Positions 39,665 through 49,846 of a stretch of DNA of 64,000 nucleotides are shown piece by piece. A model generated the notes under the pieces. That model worked only from the letters and a program-made list of their open reading frames with translations. It searched no databases and was not told the origin of the DNA. A program made the translations under genes and the position numbers. The stretch's first letter is position 1; every line of letters starts with the position of its first letter. Origin of the DNA: Acinetobacter brisouii. Its GTDB lineage: Bacteria > Pseudomonadota > Gammaproteobacteria > Pseudomonadales > Moraxellaceae. Where the stretch lies: the NCBI RefSeq assembly GCF_008993995.1, contig NZ_BKNN01000001.1:62001-126000 (forward strand), given 5' to 3'.

Positions 39665-40765
39665 CTATTTCAAGATTTCGGCATAGAGTGCCAAAGTATT
39701 CTGACACATGTCATGCAGACTAAATTGAGTGACAGGCGCAATATTCACAGGTTGTTCAATATGTTGTTGTACACAATGCAGTAAGCTGGTGGTGTCATCC
39801 ACTTCAATTAGACCTTGAGGGTAAACCTCAGACAAAATTTCAGCGACACCGCCACGTTTCCAGCCAATCACAGGTGTTCCGACAGATAATGCTTCTAAGG
39901 CGGTACGCCCGAAAGTTTCTGCCTGATTGGAAAGAGACAGCACCACATCGCTTAAAGCGAGCCATTCACGAATATCTGAGCGATGACCAACGAACGTGAT
40001 ATTGTCAGTTAAACCTTGCTGTTGCACATTATTTTGTAATTCATCCAGATAAGCCTGTTTCTTGGCATCCGCACCGCCAACGACCAAGGCATGAACTTGG
40101 GGGTATTGCTGCTTGAGCTGAACCATCAATTGAATCAGGGTTTCATGTCCTTTCAGGCGTGTAATTCGCCCAGGAAGACAAAGCAAAAACTTATTTTCAA
40201 GCTGTGGGTAATCCAAATACACCTGATTGAGCCATTTCGCAGTGGGCTGATAGCCATGCGGAAATGCCTTGGGATCAATACCACGATAAATTCGCACAAT
40301 ATCTTGTGCTGGACATTCAGGATAATTCTGATGAATGTAATCCACGACGCTATCGGACACTGCAATGACTTTTTCAGCATGGGTCATGATGGCGCTGTAG
40401 CGGTTCACCGAATAAAAACCATGTACCGTACTGATGAGATGTGGACGGCGTGCCGTGGGAATTCCCTTGAGGGCAAAATGCGTCAGCCAAGCAGGCACGC
40501 GTGAGCGCACATGTACAATATCGGGTTGATACTGTTCAATGACTTTTCTAAGCGGACGAATTTGCCACAGACTCGACAAGGCTTTTTTATGAATCGGCAA
40601 TTGAATATGTGTTGAACCTTCAGCTTCTAGTTCAGGTACCAAGCGCCCACCATTGGACACCACCAATGATTCATGACCTTGTTGCACCAAAGCACGTGCA
40701 ATTTCAAGGGTTCCACGTTCCACACCGCCACTGTTCAGTTCTGGAAGAAGTTGCATTACTTTCAT
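39665..40765 (-). CDS. lpsB: Family 4 glycosyltransferase, probably LOS core (LpsB-like)
   Basis: This 366-aa GT-B glycosyltransferase starts MKVMQLLPELNSGGVERGTLE. The GT4 signature lies near the C-terminus (LSLSNQAETFGRTALEALSVGTPVIGWKRGGVAEIL), with LLCLPGRITRLKGHETLI as the donor-binding domain entry. The length equals that recalled for Acinetobacter baumannii LpsB, a lipooligosaccharide core transferase, and a lipid A acyltransferase lies directly upstream. The symbol rests on these two points and is less sure than the family. Confidence 0.85.
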   Translation of the reverse strand: MKVMQLLPELNSGGVERGTLEIARALVQQGHESLVVSNGGRLVPELEAEGSTHIQLPIHKKALSSLWQIRPLRKVIEQYQPDIVHVRSRVPAWLTHFALKGIPTARRPHLISTVHGFYSVNRYSAIMTHAEKVIAVSDSVVDYIHQNYPECPAQDIVRIYRGIDPKAFPHGYQPTAKWLNQVYLDYPQLENKFLLCLPGRITRLKGHETLIQLMVQLKQQYPQVHALVVGGADAKKQAYLDELQNNVQQQGLTDNITFVGHRSDIREWLALSDVVLSLSNQAETFGRTALEALSVGTPVIGWKRGGVAEILSEVYPQGLIEVDDTTSLLHCVQQHIEQPVNIAPVTQFSLHDMCQNTLALYAEILK

Positions 40766-40780
40766 GCTGAATTCCTGATT

Positions 40781-41716
40781 TTAATAAATTTTGTCGTAGC
40801 CTTCAGGGCGGGTTTTAAAGCGGCGGTGAAACCACATGTATTGCGTTGGTGCGATTCGTAGCTGATTTTCAATAATTTTATTCACACGAGTTGCATCATC
40901 AACTTCATCATCAGATGGCAGGTTTTCAACAGGTGGTTCAATCAAAATATGATAACGCGGATCGGCTTCATCACCATAACGATAAAAATACAACGGAATT
41001 GCTGCTGCCTTGCTAATTTTGAGCAAACGACGATGCGCAGTCACAGTTGCTGCAGGTATCCCAAAAAATGGTGCCATCACGCCTTGTTTTAAACCAAAGT
41101 CCTGATCGGGGCTATACCAAATCGCACGACCATTTTTAAGATGACGAATCAGACCACGCATATCATCATGGTCAATTTGATTTTTATAAATCGTGGCACG
41201 GCAGCGATAAATCAGCATATCCAGTAAAGGATTATTTTGCGGGCGGTATACCACATCAGGTTCAAAGTACTGTGCGCAGACATAGCCGCCTGCATCGAGC
41301 AAAGTGCTGTGTGTCCCCAGTAACAGCACACCCTGACCTTTTTGCTGAGCATGGGTGATATGTTCCAGACCTTCAATCGTCACACGATCTTTAAACCATT
41401 TGGGTTTATACCACGCATTTAAGGTTTCAAATGTACCGAGCATCATGTCGACAAAGACTTGCTTGGCTTGTTGTTCTACTTTCGCCTGTGACCATTCGGG
41501 AAAACACACTTGCAGGTTGCGAATGGTGGTTTTACGACGAGACTTGAGATATTTCCATGCCAAGTTTGCTAAAAGGTGTGCCAGACTGCGTTGAATGCCC
41601 CACGGCAAGATGGCAAGCAGCATCAGAAACACAATCGCAAGCCATACCCCCCAATATTTAGGCAGTAGAAAAGACCATTGAAATTGACCAGGAATATACG
41701 CTTGCTGTTTACTCAT
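40781..41716 (-). CDS. Lipid A late acyltransferase (LpxL/LpxM family)
   Basis: This 311-aa inner-membrane enzyme transfers an acyl chain to lipid A. It has an N-terminal membrane helix (WGVWLAIVFLMLLAILPWGI). The catalytic HX4D motif is GTHSTLLDAGG (about residues 136-146), followed by VYRPQNNPLLDMLIYRCR and the YSPDQDFG block. Whether it is LpxL or LpxM cannot be settled from one sequence. The glycosyltransferase follows 15 nt later, so both probably act on lipooligosaccharide and share a transcript. Confidence 0.9.
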   Translation of the reverse strand: MSKQQAYIPGQFQWSFLLPKYWGVWLAIVFLMLLAILPWGIQRSLAHLLANLAWKYLKSRRKTTIRNLQVCFPEWSQAKVEQQAKQVFVDMMLGTFETLNAWYKPKWFKDRVTIEGLEHITHAQQKGQGVLLLGTHSTLLDAGGYVCAQYFEPDVVYRPQNNPLLDMLIYRCRATIYKNQIDHDDMRGLIRHLKNGRAIWYSPDQDFGLKQGVMAPFFGIPAATVTAHRRLLKISKAAAIPLYFYRYGDEADPRYHILIEPPVENLPSDDEVDDATRVNKIIENQLRIAPTQYMWFHRRFKTRPEGYDKIY

Positions 41717-41900
41717 ATGGCGATAAAAACTGAATAAAAAACTGCACGCAGTGTAGCATGAACTGATTTTTAAAATTCAAAGACTTCTGTGAATGGCATG
41801 ATCTTCTCATTCGGAAAGAAAAATAAAGTGAACGGATCAATATTTCAAATTGCGTTAAAGTCAGTCCTAACACATACAAACTGAAAACAGGTAGAGAACA

Positions 41901-42452
41901 ATGAAAACCATTCAAATCCTGCAAGGAGATATTACTGAATTGGCTGTGGATGCGATTGTCAATGCAGCCAACACCTCATTACTGGGCGGTGGTGGCGTGG
42001 ATGGAGCAATTCATCGAAAAGGCGGTGCTGAAATTTTAAAGGAATGTCAGCAGATACGTGCACAACAAGGCGGCTGTGCGGTGGGCGAGGCTGTGATTAC
42101 CCATGCGGGTTTATTGCCTGCGAAATACGTGATTCATACGGTTGGCCCGATCTGGCGAAATGGTATGTATGAAGAAGATCAGTTTTTGGAAAATGCCTAC
42201 CTGAATAGTCTAAAGCTCGCAGAAGCCCACCAATTGCACCGAATCGCATTTCCCAATATTTCAACAGGTGTGTATGGCTTTCCCAAAGCGCGTGCGGTCA
42301 ATATTGCCTTAGCCACCGTGATTGATTTTCTTAAAACCTCAACACAGGTTGAAGAAGTCATTTTTGTGTGCTTTGATCAGGAAAATTATCAGCTTTATCA
42401 GCAAGAAAGTTTAAGTCATGCCAAGCAGCAGAGCGATTTACGCTTACTTTAA
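41901..42452 (+). CDS. Macrodomain protein, O-acetyl-ADP-ribose deacetylase-like (YmdB-like)
   Basis: This 183-aa protein is almost entirely a macrodomain. The signature [33 protein letters not shown] is close to E. coli YmdB, with HTVGPIW and [10 protein letters not shown] forming the rest of the ADP-ribose pocket. It probably hydrolyses O-acetyl-ADP-ribose or removes ADP-ribose from proteins. The DUF1272 gene follows 18 nt later. Confidence 0.92.
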   Translation: MKTIQILQGDITELAVDAIVNAANTSLLGGGGVDGAIHRKGGAEILKECQQIRAQQGGCAVGEAVITHAGLLPAKYVIHTVGPIWRNGMYEEDQFLENAYLNSLKLAEAHQLHRIAFPNISTGVYGFPKARAVNIALATVIDFLKTSTQVEEVIFVCFDQENYQLYQQESLSHAKQQSDLRLL

Positions 42453-42470
42453 ATTTAATGGAAAATAACC

Positions 42471-42710
42471 ATGTTGGAACTTCGCCCTAACTGTGAGTGT
42501 TGTAATACCGATTTAGCCGTGAATTCAAAAGATGTACTGATCTGTTCATTTGAATGCACCTTTTGCTTGGCATGTAGTGAGCAAATTTTAAATTTTATTT
42601 GCCCCAATTGTGGCGGTGAACTGGTGAAGCGACCGATTCGTCCAAGCAATAAACTTGAAAAATATCCTGCATCAACTCAACGGGTTTTTAATCCGAATTT
42701 AAAGAATTAA
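42471..42710 (+). CDS. DUF1272 domain protein (Cys-rich, zinc-binding-like)
   Basis: This 79-aa protein starts MLELRPNCECCNTDL and has four Cys pairs (CECC; CSFECTFCLAC; CPNCGG) that could bind two zinc ions in a treble-clef or RING-like arrangement. This is the DUF1272 pattern. Function unknown; it is probably co-transcribed with the macrodomain gene. Confidence 0.88.
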   Translation: MLELRPNCECCNTDLAVNSKDVLICSFECTFCLACSEQILNFICPNCGGELVKRPIRPSNKLEKYPASTQRVFNPNLKN

Positions 42711-42791
42711 TAAGCTTGTTATGCCAATATCTATTGTGTAGCAGGAGTTCATCAGTATTTGGGTTGAAAATTTAACTAGTAGGGGCAGAGT

Positions 42792-43181
42792 ATGAGAAAA
42801 ATATCGCAGGTCGTGGGTGCTGTTGTTTTAGCCTGCATCATGCAATCGAGTTTTGCTGACGATCTTGGGCAAGATATGGAGATGATTGCAAAGAATTATG
42901 ACATATTTCAGAACACACAAAACCCAGCACAGGCGGTAGATGCCCTGAGTGCGATGCAACAGGCAGTTTTAGATGCCAAGAAATCCATTCCCATGACATT
43001 GATCGGTGAGCCTGATCATAGCCCTAAGGTACAACAATACCAAAAAGGCTTGGATGATCTGAATGCTGAACTGACTCAAACGGTGGCTATGGTGAAAGCT
43101 GGGCATTTGCAGCAGGCACGTGAACAGGCAATTCCTGTGATTGATCAGATCAAAAAGACCAATCACCAAAAATTTCGTTAA
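42792..43181 (+). CDS. Cytochrome b562 family protein
   Basis: This 129-aa exported protein has a signal peptide ending SSFA-DD. Its mature part aligns with E. coli cytochrome b562: DLGQDMEMIAKNYD matches DLEDNMETLNDN, and the end TNHQKFR matches AYHQKYR. The Met near the mature N-terminus and the His near the C-terminus, the two heme ligands, are both kept, so periplasmic b-type heme binding is likely. Its redox partner is unknown. Confidence 0.8.
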   Translation: MRKISQVVGAVVLACIMQSSFADDLGQDMEMIAKNYDIFQNTQNPAQAVDALSAMQQAVLDAKKSIPMTLIGEPDHSPKVQQYQKGLDDLNAELTQTVAMVKAGHLQQAREQAIPVIDQIKKTNHQKFR

Positions 43182-43217
43182 TACCTCATGTTCAAGAAGC
43201 CTGAATGAACCCAAATG

Positions 43218-43245
43218 AAAAAACCACGCCTTAGCGTGGTTTTTT
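43218..43245. terminator. Bidirectional terminator between the cytochrome b562 gene and uup
   Basis: AAAAAACCACGC (43218-43229) pairs with GCGTGGTTTTTT (43234-43245) around CTTA, with tracts on both sides for the convergent genes. Confidence 0.9.
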
Positions 43246-43260
43246 AGATACAACAGAAGA

Positions 43261-45174
43261 TTAATTGCCGTTGGACATATTTTCTAGTTCATCCCAACGC
43301 TCTAATTTTTCAAGCAGAACTTCTTCAATTTCTGCTAAGCGTTGGCTGGCTTGAGTGGCTGCATCGGCATCTTTAACGAACCATGAACCATCTGCCAGTT
43401 TTTCCGACAGCTCGCTTTGTTCAGCTTCAAGATTCTCAATTTCAGCAGGGAGTTGTTCAAGCTCACGCTGATCTTTATAGCTGAGTTTCACTTTCTTGGT
43501 CGGTGCTGCTTGGGCAGCGAGTTTCTCGGCTTCTGCTTTCGCTTGGGCTTTTTTCACATCGGCTTTTTGATCAACGACTTTTTCATCAGGGCGTTGTAGC
43601 AAATAGTCCTGATAACCACCGATATATTCAGCAATACCGCCTTTACCATCGAACACCCAAGTTGAAGTGACCACGTTGTCCATAAAGGCACGATCATGGC
43701 TGATCAACAGTAATGTGCCTTTGTATTCAGCCAGCATTTCTTCAAGCAGCTCAAGTGTCACCATATCCAAGTCATTGGTCGGTTCGTCCATAACAATCAG
43801 GTTAGATGGCTTGAGCAAGAGTTTTGCCAGTAGGACACGGTTACGCTCACCGCCTGACAAGGCTTTCACAGGGGTGCGGGCACGTTCAGGCGAGAACAGG
43901 AAGTCTTGTAAATAGCTGTAGATATGACGGCGTTGACCATTCACATCGACAAAGTCGGAACCTTCAGACACATTGGCAGCCACCGATTTTTCAAGCTCAA
44001 GCTGATTACGCAACTGATCAAAGTAAGCCACTTCAAGCTGTGTACCTGTTTTCACTGTACCTGTGTGTTCGACATCGCCCAAAATGGCTTTAATCAGTGT
44101 GGTTTTACCAACACCGTTATCACCGACAAGACCGATACGATCGCCACGCATGACCAATGCAGAGAAGTCATGAATGAGCGGTTTGTCACCATATTGAACA
44201 CTCAAATGCTCAATATCAAAGACCAGTTTACCTGAGCGCTGTGCTTCCTGAACGCCCATGTTGACTTTGCCTTGCTGGAAGCGGCGGGCTTTAGATTCTT
44301 CACGTAAGGCTTTTAATGCGCGCACACGACCTTCATTACGGGTACGACGTGCTTTAATGCCTTGGCGAATCCACGCTTCTTCTTCAGCGAGTTTTTTATC
44401 AAACAAAGCATTTTGCTTTTCTTCAGCTTCAAGCTGTTGGGCCTTTAGTTCAAGATAACGTGAATAGTTACCTTCAAAGCTGCGCAATGTACCACGATCA
44501 AGCTCGACAATCCGTGTGGCTAAGCTGTCTACAAATGCACGGTCATGCGAAATAAATAACAGGGTTAAGTTATTTTGATCGAGTAAGAATTTTTCTAACC
44601 ATTCGATACTTTCGACATCCAAATGGTTGGTGGGTTCGTCGAGTAACAGCACATCAGGTTGAGTTAAAAGTGCGCGAGCCAATAGTACACGACGTTTACG
44701 ACCACCCGATAAATCCGCCAAATCGGCATTTGGGTCTAAGCCCATTTTGCCTAAAATGGTGTTGACCTTGTTTTCAAGTGACCAGCCATCAAGCTGATCA
44801 AGTTTGTGCTGTAAGTCGCCCATGCGTTCGCAGGCAGCCATATCACCAAGTACGCAAGCATCGCTTGCCGTATGATATTGTTTTAAAACTTCAGCCGCTT
44901 CACCTGCGCCATCGGCGACGATGTCAGCAACTTTACCCGAATCCATCGGTACATCTTGGGCAAGCATGGAAATGGTTAAGCCATTTTGCACTAAAACTTC
45001 ACCATGATCGGGCAATAAGCTTCCCTCAATCAGTTTAAGTAAAGTAGACTTACCCTCGCCGTTGCGCCCAATCAAACACACTCGTTCGCCACGTTCCAAA
45101 TTAAAGTTCGCGCCGTCGAGAAGGGCAGGTCCACCAAATGCAAGTTGGACATCCCTTAAAGTAATATAGGCCAT
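43261..45174 (-). CDS. uup: ABC-F ATPase Uup
   Basis: This 637-aa cytoplasmic ABC-F protein has two ATPase domains: Walker A GRNGEGKST and GDNGVGKTT; signatures LSGGRKRRVLLARAL and LSGGERNRVLLAKLL; Walker B LLLDEPTNHLD and IVMDEPTNDLD. A charged linker between them (LEAEEKQNALFDKKLAEEEAWIRQG...) and a C-terminal coiled coil (ELEQLPAEIENLEAEQSELSEKL) match Uup. The family acts on ribosomes or branched DNA. It is divergent from slyX with only 35 nt between the start codons. Confidence 0.93.
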   Translation of the reverse strand: MAYITLRDVQLAFGGPALLDGANFNLERGERVCLIGRNGEGKSTLLKLIEGSLLPDHGEVLVQNGLTISMLAQDVPMDSGKVADIVADGAGEAAEVLKQYHTASDACVLGDMAACERMGDLQHKLDQLDGWSLENKVNTILGKMGLDPNADLADLSGGRKRRVLLARALLTQPDVLLLDEPTNHLDVESIEWLEKFLLDQNNLTLLFISHDRAFVDSLATRIVELDRGTLRSFEGNYSRYLELKAQQLEAEEKQNALFDKKLAEEEAWIRQGIKARRTRNEGRVRALKALREESKARRFQQGKVNMGVQEAQRSGKLVFDIEHLSVQYGDKPLIHDFSALVMRGDRIGLVGDNGVGKTTLIKAILGDVEHTGTVKTGTQLEVAYFDQLRNQLELEKSVAANVSEGSDFVDVNGQRRHIYSYLQDFLFSPERARTPVKALSGGERNRVLLAKLLLKPSNLIVMDEPTNDLDMVTLELLEEMLAEYKGTLLLISHDRAFMDNVVTSTWVFDGKGGIAEYIGGYQDYLLQRPDEKVVDQKADVKKAQAKAEAEKLAAQAAPTKKVKLSYKDQRELEQLPAEIENLEAEQSELSEKLADGSWFVKDADAATQASQRLAEIEEVLLEKLERWDELENMSNGN

Positions 45175-45209
45175 AGAGTTTCCTAAAATCTCAAATTGAG
45201 GAGTGTTAA

Positions 45210-45452
45210 ATGACTAAACCACCATACGATGATCAAGCGTCATTTTCCGCACCCATTGAAGATTTGCAAGTCCGAATTGCATTTTTAGATGATTTAGTTG
45301 AACAATTAAATGAGCAACTGGCTCGTCAAAGTCAGGAAATTGCGGATTTACAAAAACAAATGCAGTTATTGTATCAGCGTGTTGAAGCTGCCGATTTGTC
45401 AGAAGGTGTTGCGCCGTTTGACCCAATGACCAATAAACCACCGCATTACTAA
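45210..45452 (+). CDS. slyX: SlyX family protein
   Basis: This 80-aa protein is mostly one coiled coil (IEDLQVRIAFLDDLVEQLNEQLARQSQEIADLQKQMQLLYQRV) and ends in KPPHY, as in SlyX. Function unknown. TTGAGGAG gives a strong RBS. Its promoter must lie in the 35-nt gap or within uup. Confidence 0.9.
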   Translation: MTKPPYDDQASFSAPIEDLQVRIAFLDDLVEQLNEQLARQSQEIADLQKQMQLLYQRVEAADLSEGVAPFDPMTNKPPHY

Positions 45453-45517
45453 ACATCTGTTTTCAGTGTTTTTGGACTGGGTTATAGTAGAATGAAAATC
45501 TCATATTTTATTCTTCA

Positions 45518-45868
45518 ATGAAAAAAATATGATTACTGGACATCGAGAATTGTCCCCAGACATCACAAAATATCAAGAAGTTATTAATTCAATATGACTT
45601 GATTTTTGTTGTCTATTTAACCTCGAATGTCAATTTTTCATTGGATGCCATTTACTCCCTGATTTCTTATATCAAAGCGGATAAATTTAACCTGATTAAA
45701 ATTCCGATTGCAGGACGCAGTTCTGCTGATTTTGGTTTGACATATATTGCTGGGCAACTCAGCCAAAAATATCAGGCAGATGAATATACGTTTGATGTAA
45801 TATCCAATGATCACACCACCGAATATGTTGTAGAATTACTACGTTTAAATAGATTCAATAAAAATTAA
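45518..45868 (+). pseudogene. PIN/NYN-like nuclease domain gene with an in-frame TGA at codon 5
   Basis: From ATG 45518 the frame reads MKKI-stop-LLDIENCPQTSQNIKKLL and then runs open to 45868. The next gene starts with KKILLLDIEN in the same register, so a Leu codon (TTA in the neighbour) is TGA here (45530-45532). The rest is intact: GRSSADFGLTYIAGQL parallels GANAADFGLSFIAGQL, and VISNDHTTEYVVELLRL parallels ICSHDQAIGHIVDLLKM. It ends after the nuclease-like domain and lacks the C-terminal ~110 residues of its neighbour. It is most simply a broken paralogue; a restart at CTG or TTG codons is possible. Confidence 0.75.
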
Positions 45869-45881
45869 GTTTAGAACAATC

Positions 45882-46565
45882 ATGTCAGTCAAAAAAATAT
45901 TATTGCTCGATATCGAAAATATTCACCATAATGATCAACAAATTTTGACAACCTTGCAGCACTATCATCGGGTTTATTTGGTCTATGCCAAATCATCCTT
46001 AAAAATAGGGTTAGATCATTTACCTGAATTAGCCGCTTTAGTGAATCAAGATCGTTTACGCCTTTTAAAAATGCCACATGGCGGTGCAAATGCTGCTGAC
46101 TTTGGCTTATCTTTTATTGCAGGTCAGTTGGCTGCAACGGCTAAAAAGCGAACTGAGTTTTATATCTGTTCTCATGATCAGGCGATTGGGCATATTGTAG
46201 ATTTGTTAAAAATGGCAGGTTTTTTTGCCAAACAAATTGGAGAAAGTTATCCACCTCAGCCAGAAACCCAAATTCAAGTGATAGAGCAGCAATTGACAGT
46301 GATTGCGCCGCCAGAAGTTACGGCTATATCAACACAACACAAGGCGTTACTTCAATACTGTCGTATTGTCAGTAAAATGAAAAATCATCCTGTTCGTCTT
46401 GAGAGCTTAAAAAATAGTGTGAAATCTTATTTAAAACTGAATGATGAACCAACAGAACAGTTTATTTTACTTTTACAAAAAGAAAAAATCGTGCAAGTGA
46501 ACCAAAATAAAGTCAGTTTTAATCAGTCAAAAATGAACATATGGCTGCAAACTCATACAAGCTGA
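45882..46565 (+). CDS. PIN/NYN-like domain protein, intact paralogue
   Basis: This 227-aa protein starts MSVKKILLLDIENIHHNDQQ. The DxEN motif on the first strand, the GGANAADFGLSFIAGQL block and the ICSHDQAIGHIVDLL block have the acidic residues and order expected of NYN/PIN-like ribonucleases. The C-terminal ~85 residues (HKALLQYCRIVSKMKNHPVRLESLKNSVKSYLKL...) look like a small helical, possibly nucleic-acid-binding domain. The substrate is unknown. It lies 13 nt after the broken copy. Confidence 0.75.
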   Translation: MSVKKILLLDIENIHHNDQQILTTLQHYHRVYLVYAKSSLKIGLDHLPELAALVNQDRLRLLKMPHGGANAADFGLSFIAGQLAATAKKRTEFYICSHDQAIGHIVDLLKMAGFFAKQIGESYPPQPETQIQVIEQQLTVIAPPEVTAISTQHKALLQYCRIVSKMKNHPVRLESLKNSVKSYLKLNDEPTEQFILLLQKEKIVQVNQNKVSFNQSKMNIWLQTHTS

Positions 46566-46649
46566 TCTGCACTTGATCAGTAAAACTTGCCTTTTCTATT
46601 CAGCTTATGTAACTCTAATATAAAGATGAATAGATGAAGAACGTCAGGT

Positions 46650-47090
46650 ATGGGTCTTTGGATTACCATTATTATTGTGGTGTTTGTACTGGGGTCAATT
46701 TTAGGTTTACGGGTCAATCCGCGTGAAAAAGCCTTGGGCATCATGCGTGACAAAGCGCGTAAGATGGGATTGCATCCACGTTTGATTGTTGCACCAGAAT
46801 GGACAAATATTCCCAAAGCCACTGAAAGTCGTGCCAGTATGGTGGCCTATTACAGTGTGCTATTACCCGATGCAAAACTACCTTTAATGCGTGCTCGAGT
46901 GAAAGATCAACAACTTGAGCTAGTGTATGGGGATGAGAAATTTAAAGATTATCCCATTGCATTAAAGGGGATTTATGCTATTGATATGCAGGCGAACTGT
47001 GTTGGTGCATATTGGGATGAACATGCAGACTTGCATGCAACCCAATTAGAAGCAATGAAAGCATACTTAACAGCTTTGGCTGAACTTTAA
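46650..47090 (+). CDS. Conserved hypothetical protein upstream of topA
   Basis: This 146-aa protein has one N-terminal transmembrane helix (LWITIIIVVFVLGSILGL), then a basic region (RVNPREKALGIMRDKARKMGLHP) and a soluble domain. I do not recognise a named family. It lies 29 nt upstream of topA on the same strand. Confidence 0.8.
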   Translation: MGLWITIIIVVFVLGSILGLRVNPREKALGIMRDKARKMGLHPRLIVAPEWTNIPKATESRASMVAYYSVLLPDAKLPLMRARVKDQQLELVYGDEKFKDYPIALKGIYAIDMQANCVGAYWDEHADLHATQLEAMKAYLTALAEL

Positions 47091-47119
47091 AATTTTAGAA
47101 ATAGGAAACGAATACCATT

Positions 47120-49765
47120 ATGGCGAATGCTCCTCGGTCTAGCGCTAAAACGACTACAGAACAATCCGCGAGTGCGACTAAAAAACGCGCACTGGTGATT
47201 GTGGAGTCGCCAGCCAAAGCGAAAACCATTAACAAGTATTTGGGGAATGAATATATCGTCAAGTCTTCGGTCGGTCACGTTCGTGACTTGCCGACAGGCG
47301 GTTCAGCCAATAAAACGGGTGAGAAAAAACCAACCACCCGTACCAAATTAACCGATGCCGAGAAACAGCAAAAATCACAGCTTGCGCTGATCAATCGTAT
47401 GGGAGTCGACCCTGAACATGATTGGGCAGCACATTATGAAGTTTTGCCGGGCAAAGAACATGTGGTTGCTGAGTTAAAAAAACTGGCTTCACAAGTCGAT
47501 GAAATCTATCTCGCAACGGATTTGGACCGTGAAGGGGAAGCGATTGCTTGGCATTTACGTGAAGTGATCGGTGGCGATGACTCGCGTTATCAGCGTGTGG
47601 TGTTTAACGAAATTACCAAAAATGCCATTCAGGAAGCGTTTAAGCATCCGACTCGTTTAGATATTCACCGTGTTAATGCACAACAAGCTCGTCGTTTCTT
47701 AGACCGAGTGGTTGGCTTTATGATTTCACCACTGTTGTGGGAGAAAATTGCACGTGGTTTATCGGCAGGACGTGTTCAATCAGTTGCGGTTAAACTGGTG
47801 GTAGAGCGTGAGCGTGAAATTCGTGCTTTTATCCCAGAAGAATATTGGCAAGTCTTTGCAGATACTAAATCTTTGAACGATGACATTCGTCTAGAAGCAG
47901 TCAAGCAAGCAGGCAAGACCCTCAAATTACGCAATAAAGCGGAAACTGATGCTGTATTGAAGATCTTAAAAGATGCTCAATATAAAGTTGTTAACCGCGA
48001 GGATAAACCAACCAAGGTTAATCCAAGTGCGCCATATATCACCTCGACGTTACAACAGGCAGCCAGTACGCGTTTAGGTTTCTCTGTGAAGAAAACCATG
48101 ATGTTGGCGCAGCGTTTGTACGAAGCAGGTTTTATTACCTACATGCGTACCGACTCGACTTTCTTGAGTGATGATGCGGTGAATATGGTTCGTCACCATA
48201 TTGAAACGGAATTTGGCGCGAAATACTTGCCAGAAAAACCAAATCGTTATGGCAATAAAGCGGGTGCACAAGAAGCGCATGAAGCCATTCGTCCATCTAA
48301 CGTAGCCCTTTCAGGTGATCAGTTGGTGGGTGTAGAGCGTGATGCCCAGCGTTTGTATGATTTAATCTGGCGCCAATTTGTGGCATGTCAGATGACACCA
48401 GCGGAATATCTATCTTCAACCATTTTGGTCGATGCCAATGGTGTTGAACTAAAAGCCAAAGGTCGTACTTTGGTATTTGATGGCTTTACCAAAGTCCGTG
48501 GTCAAAACAAGTCTGATGATGATGTGTTGTTGCCTGCGGTGAAAGTCGGTGAAGTCCTTAATCTGGAAAAACTTGATCCATCACAACATTTTACCAAGCC
48601 ACCAGCACGCTTTACAGAAGCGTCTTTGGTCAAAGAATTGGAAAAACGTGGGATTGGTCGACCATCGACCTATGCTGCGATTATTTCGACCATTCAGGAA
48701 CGCGGTTACGTCAAACTGGAAAATCGTCGTCTCTTTGCGGAAAAAATGGGTGAGATTGTCACTGACCGCTTGGATGAAAGTTTTAACAACCTGATGAACT
48801 ATGCGTTTACAGCAGATCTTGAAGGTCAGCTCGATAGAGTTGCAACAGGTGAGCGTAACTGGAAAGAGTTACTCGACACGTTCTATGGTGACTTTAAAAA
48901 CCGTTTAACAGTCGCACAAGGCGATCATGGTATGCGCCGTAATCAGCCTGTGGAAGTGGCTGATGTTCACTGTCCAGAATGTAGCCGTCCGATGCAGGTT
49001 CGTACGGGAACAACAGGGGTGTTCCTTGGTTGTTCGGGCTATAACTTGCCACCGAAAGAACGTTGTAAAGGTACGCTTAACCTGACGCCAGTTGAGTCTT
49101 TGGCAGTGCTCTCTGATGATGATGGTGCTGAAACTGCCGATCTTATGTCTAAACGCCGTTGTCCAAAATGTGGTACGGCAATGGACAGCTATGTGATTGA
49201 TGGTGGTCGTAAACTGCATATTTGCGGGAATAACCCAGACTGCGAAGGTTATGAACTCGAAGAAGGTGAGTTCAAGATCAAAGGGTACGATGGCCCGACC
49301 ATTCCATGTGACAAGTGTGATGGTGAAATGCAATTGAAAACTGGACGTTTTGGCCCTTACTTTGCCTGCACCAGTTGTGACAATACCCGTAAAGTTCTGA
49401 AAAATGGTCAGCCTGCACCTCCACGTGTTGATCCAATTAAAATGGAACATCTCCGTTCAGCAAAACATGATGATTTCTTCGTGTTGCGAGATGGCGCAGC
49501 AGGTCTGTTTTTGGCAGCAAGTAAGTTTCCGAAAATTCGTGAAACACGCGCACCCAAAGTAGCAGAGCTACGTACGGTGGCTGAACAGCTTGATCCGAAA
49601 TATCAGTACTTATTACAAGCACCCGATGCTGACCCAGAAGGCAATGTAACGATTGTTAAATTCAGTCGTAAGAATCAGGCTCAGTATATTGGCTCTGAAA
49701 ATGCCGAAGGCAAGCCGACCAAATGGAGTCTTGTTTATCAGGATGGTAAGTGGGTTGAAGGTTAA
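47120..49765 (+). CDS. topA: DNA topoisomerase I
   Basis: This 881-aa type IA topoisomerase relaxes negative supercoils. TOPRIM motifs are visible ([35 protein letters not shown]), the active-site Tyr is in [13 protein letters not shown] (about residue 339), and HEAIRPS follows. The C-terminus has Cys4 zinc ribbons (CPECSRPMQ...[12 protein letters not shown]...[11 protein letters not shown]...CTSC) and a final extension. The N-terminal ~25 residues are a low-complexity Ser/Thr/Ala stretch before the core. Confidence 0.97.
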   Translation: MANAPRSSAKTTTEQSASATKKRALVIVESPAKAKTINKYLGNEYIVKSSVGHVRDLPTGGSANKTGEKKPTTRTKLTDAEKQQKSQLALINRMGVDPEHDWAAHYEVLPGKEHVVAELKKLASQVDEIYLATDLDREGEAIAWHLREVIGGDDSRYQRVVFNEITKNAIQEAFKHPTRLDIHRVNAQQARRFLDRVVGFMISPLLWEKIARGLSAGRVQSVAVKLVVEREREIRAFIPEEYWQVFADTKSLNDDIRLEAVKQAGKTLKLRNKAETDAVLKILKDAQYKVVNREDKPTKVNPSAPYITSTLQQAASTRLGFSVKKTMMLAQRLYEAGFITYMRTDSTFLSDDAVNMVRHHIETEFGAKYLPEKPNRYGNKAGAQEAHEAIRPSNVALSGDQLVGVERDAQRLYDLIWRQFVACQMTPAEYLSSTILVDANGVELKAKGRTLVFDGFTKVRGQNKSDDDVLLPAVKVGEVLNLEKLDPSQHFTKPPARFTEASLVKELEKRGIGRPSTYAAIISTIQERGYVKLENRRLFAEKMGEIVTDRLDESFNNLMNYAFTADLEGQLDRVATGERNWKELLDTFYGDFKNRLTVAQGDHGMRRNQPVEVADVHCPECSRPMQVRTGTTGVFLGCSGYNLPPKERCKGTLNLTPVESLAVLSDDDGAETADLMSKRRCPKCGTAMDSYVIDGGRKLHICGNNPDCEGYELEEGEFKIKGYDGPTIPCDKCDGEMQLKTGRFGPYFACTSCDNTRKVLKNGQPAPPRVDPIKMEHLRSAKHDDFFVLRDGAAGLFLAASKFPKIRETRAPKVAELRTVAEQLDPKYQYLLQAPDADPEGNVTIVKFSRKNQAQYIGSENAEGKPTKWSLVYQDGKWVEG

Positions 49766-49787
49766 GACCGTCATTTGAAATTGATTT

Positions 49788-49818
49788 AAAAATGCTGGCA
49801 AATTTGCTGGCATTTTTT
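49788..49818 (+). terminator. topA terminator
   Basis: AATGCTGGCA (49791-49800) pairs with TGCTGGCATT (49805-49814), including two G-U pairs, followed by TTTT. Confidence 0.75.
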
Positions 49819-49846
49819 ATAGAACAACAATAAATAGGTTGGGGAT

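Noticed and set aside
45530-45532. TGA as selenocysteine or recoding codon
   Set aside because: No SECIS-like structure was seen after it and the paralogue has Leu at this position; a nonsense mutation is simpler.
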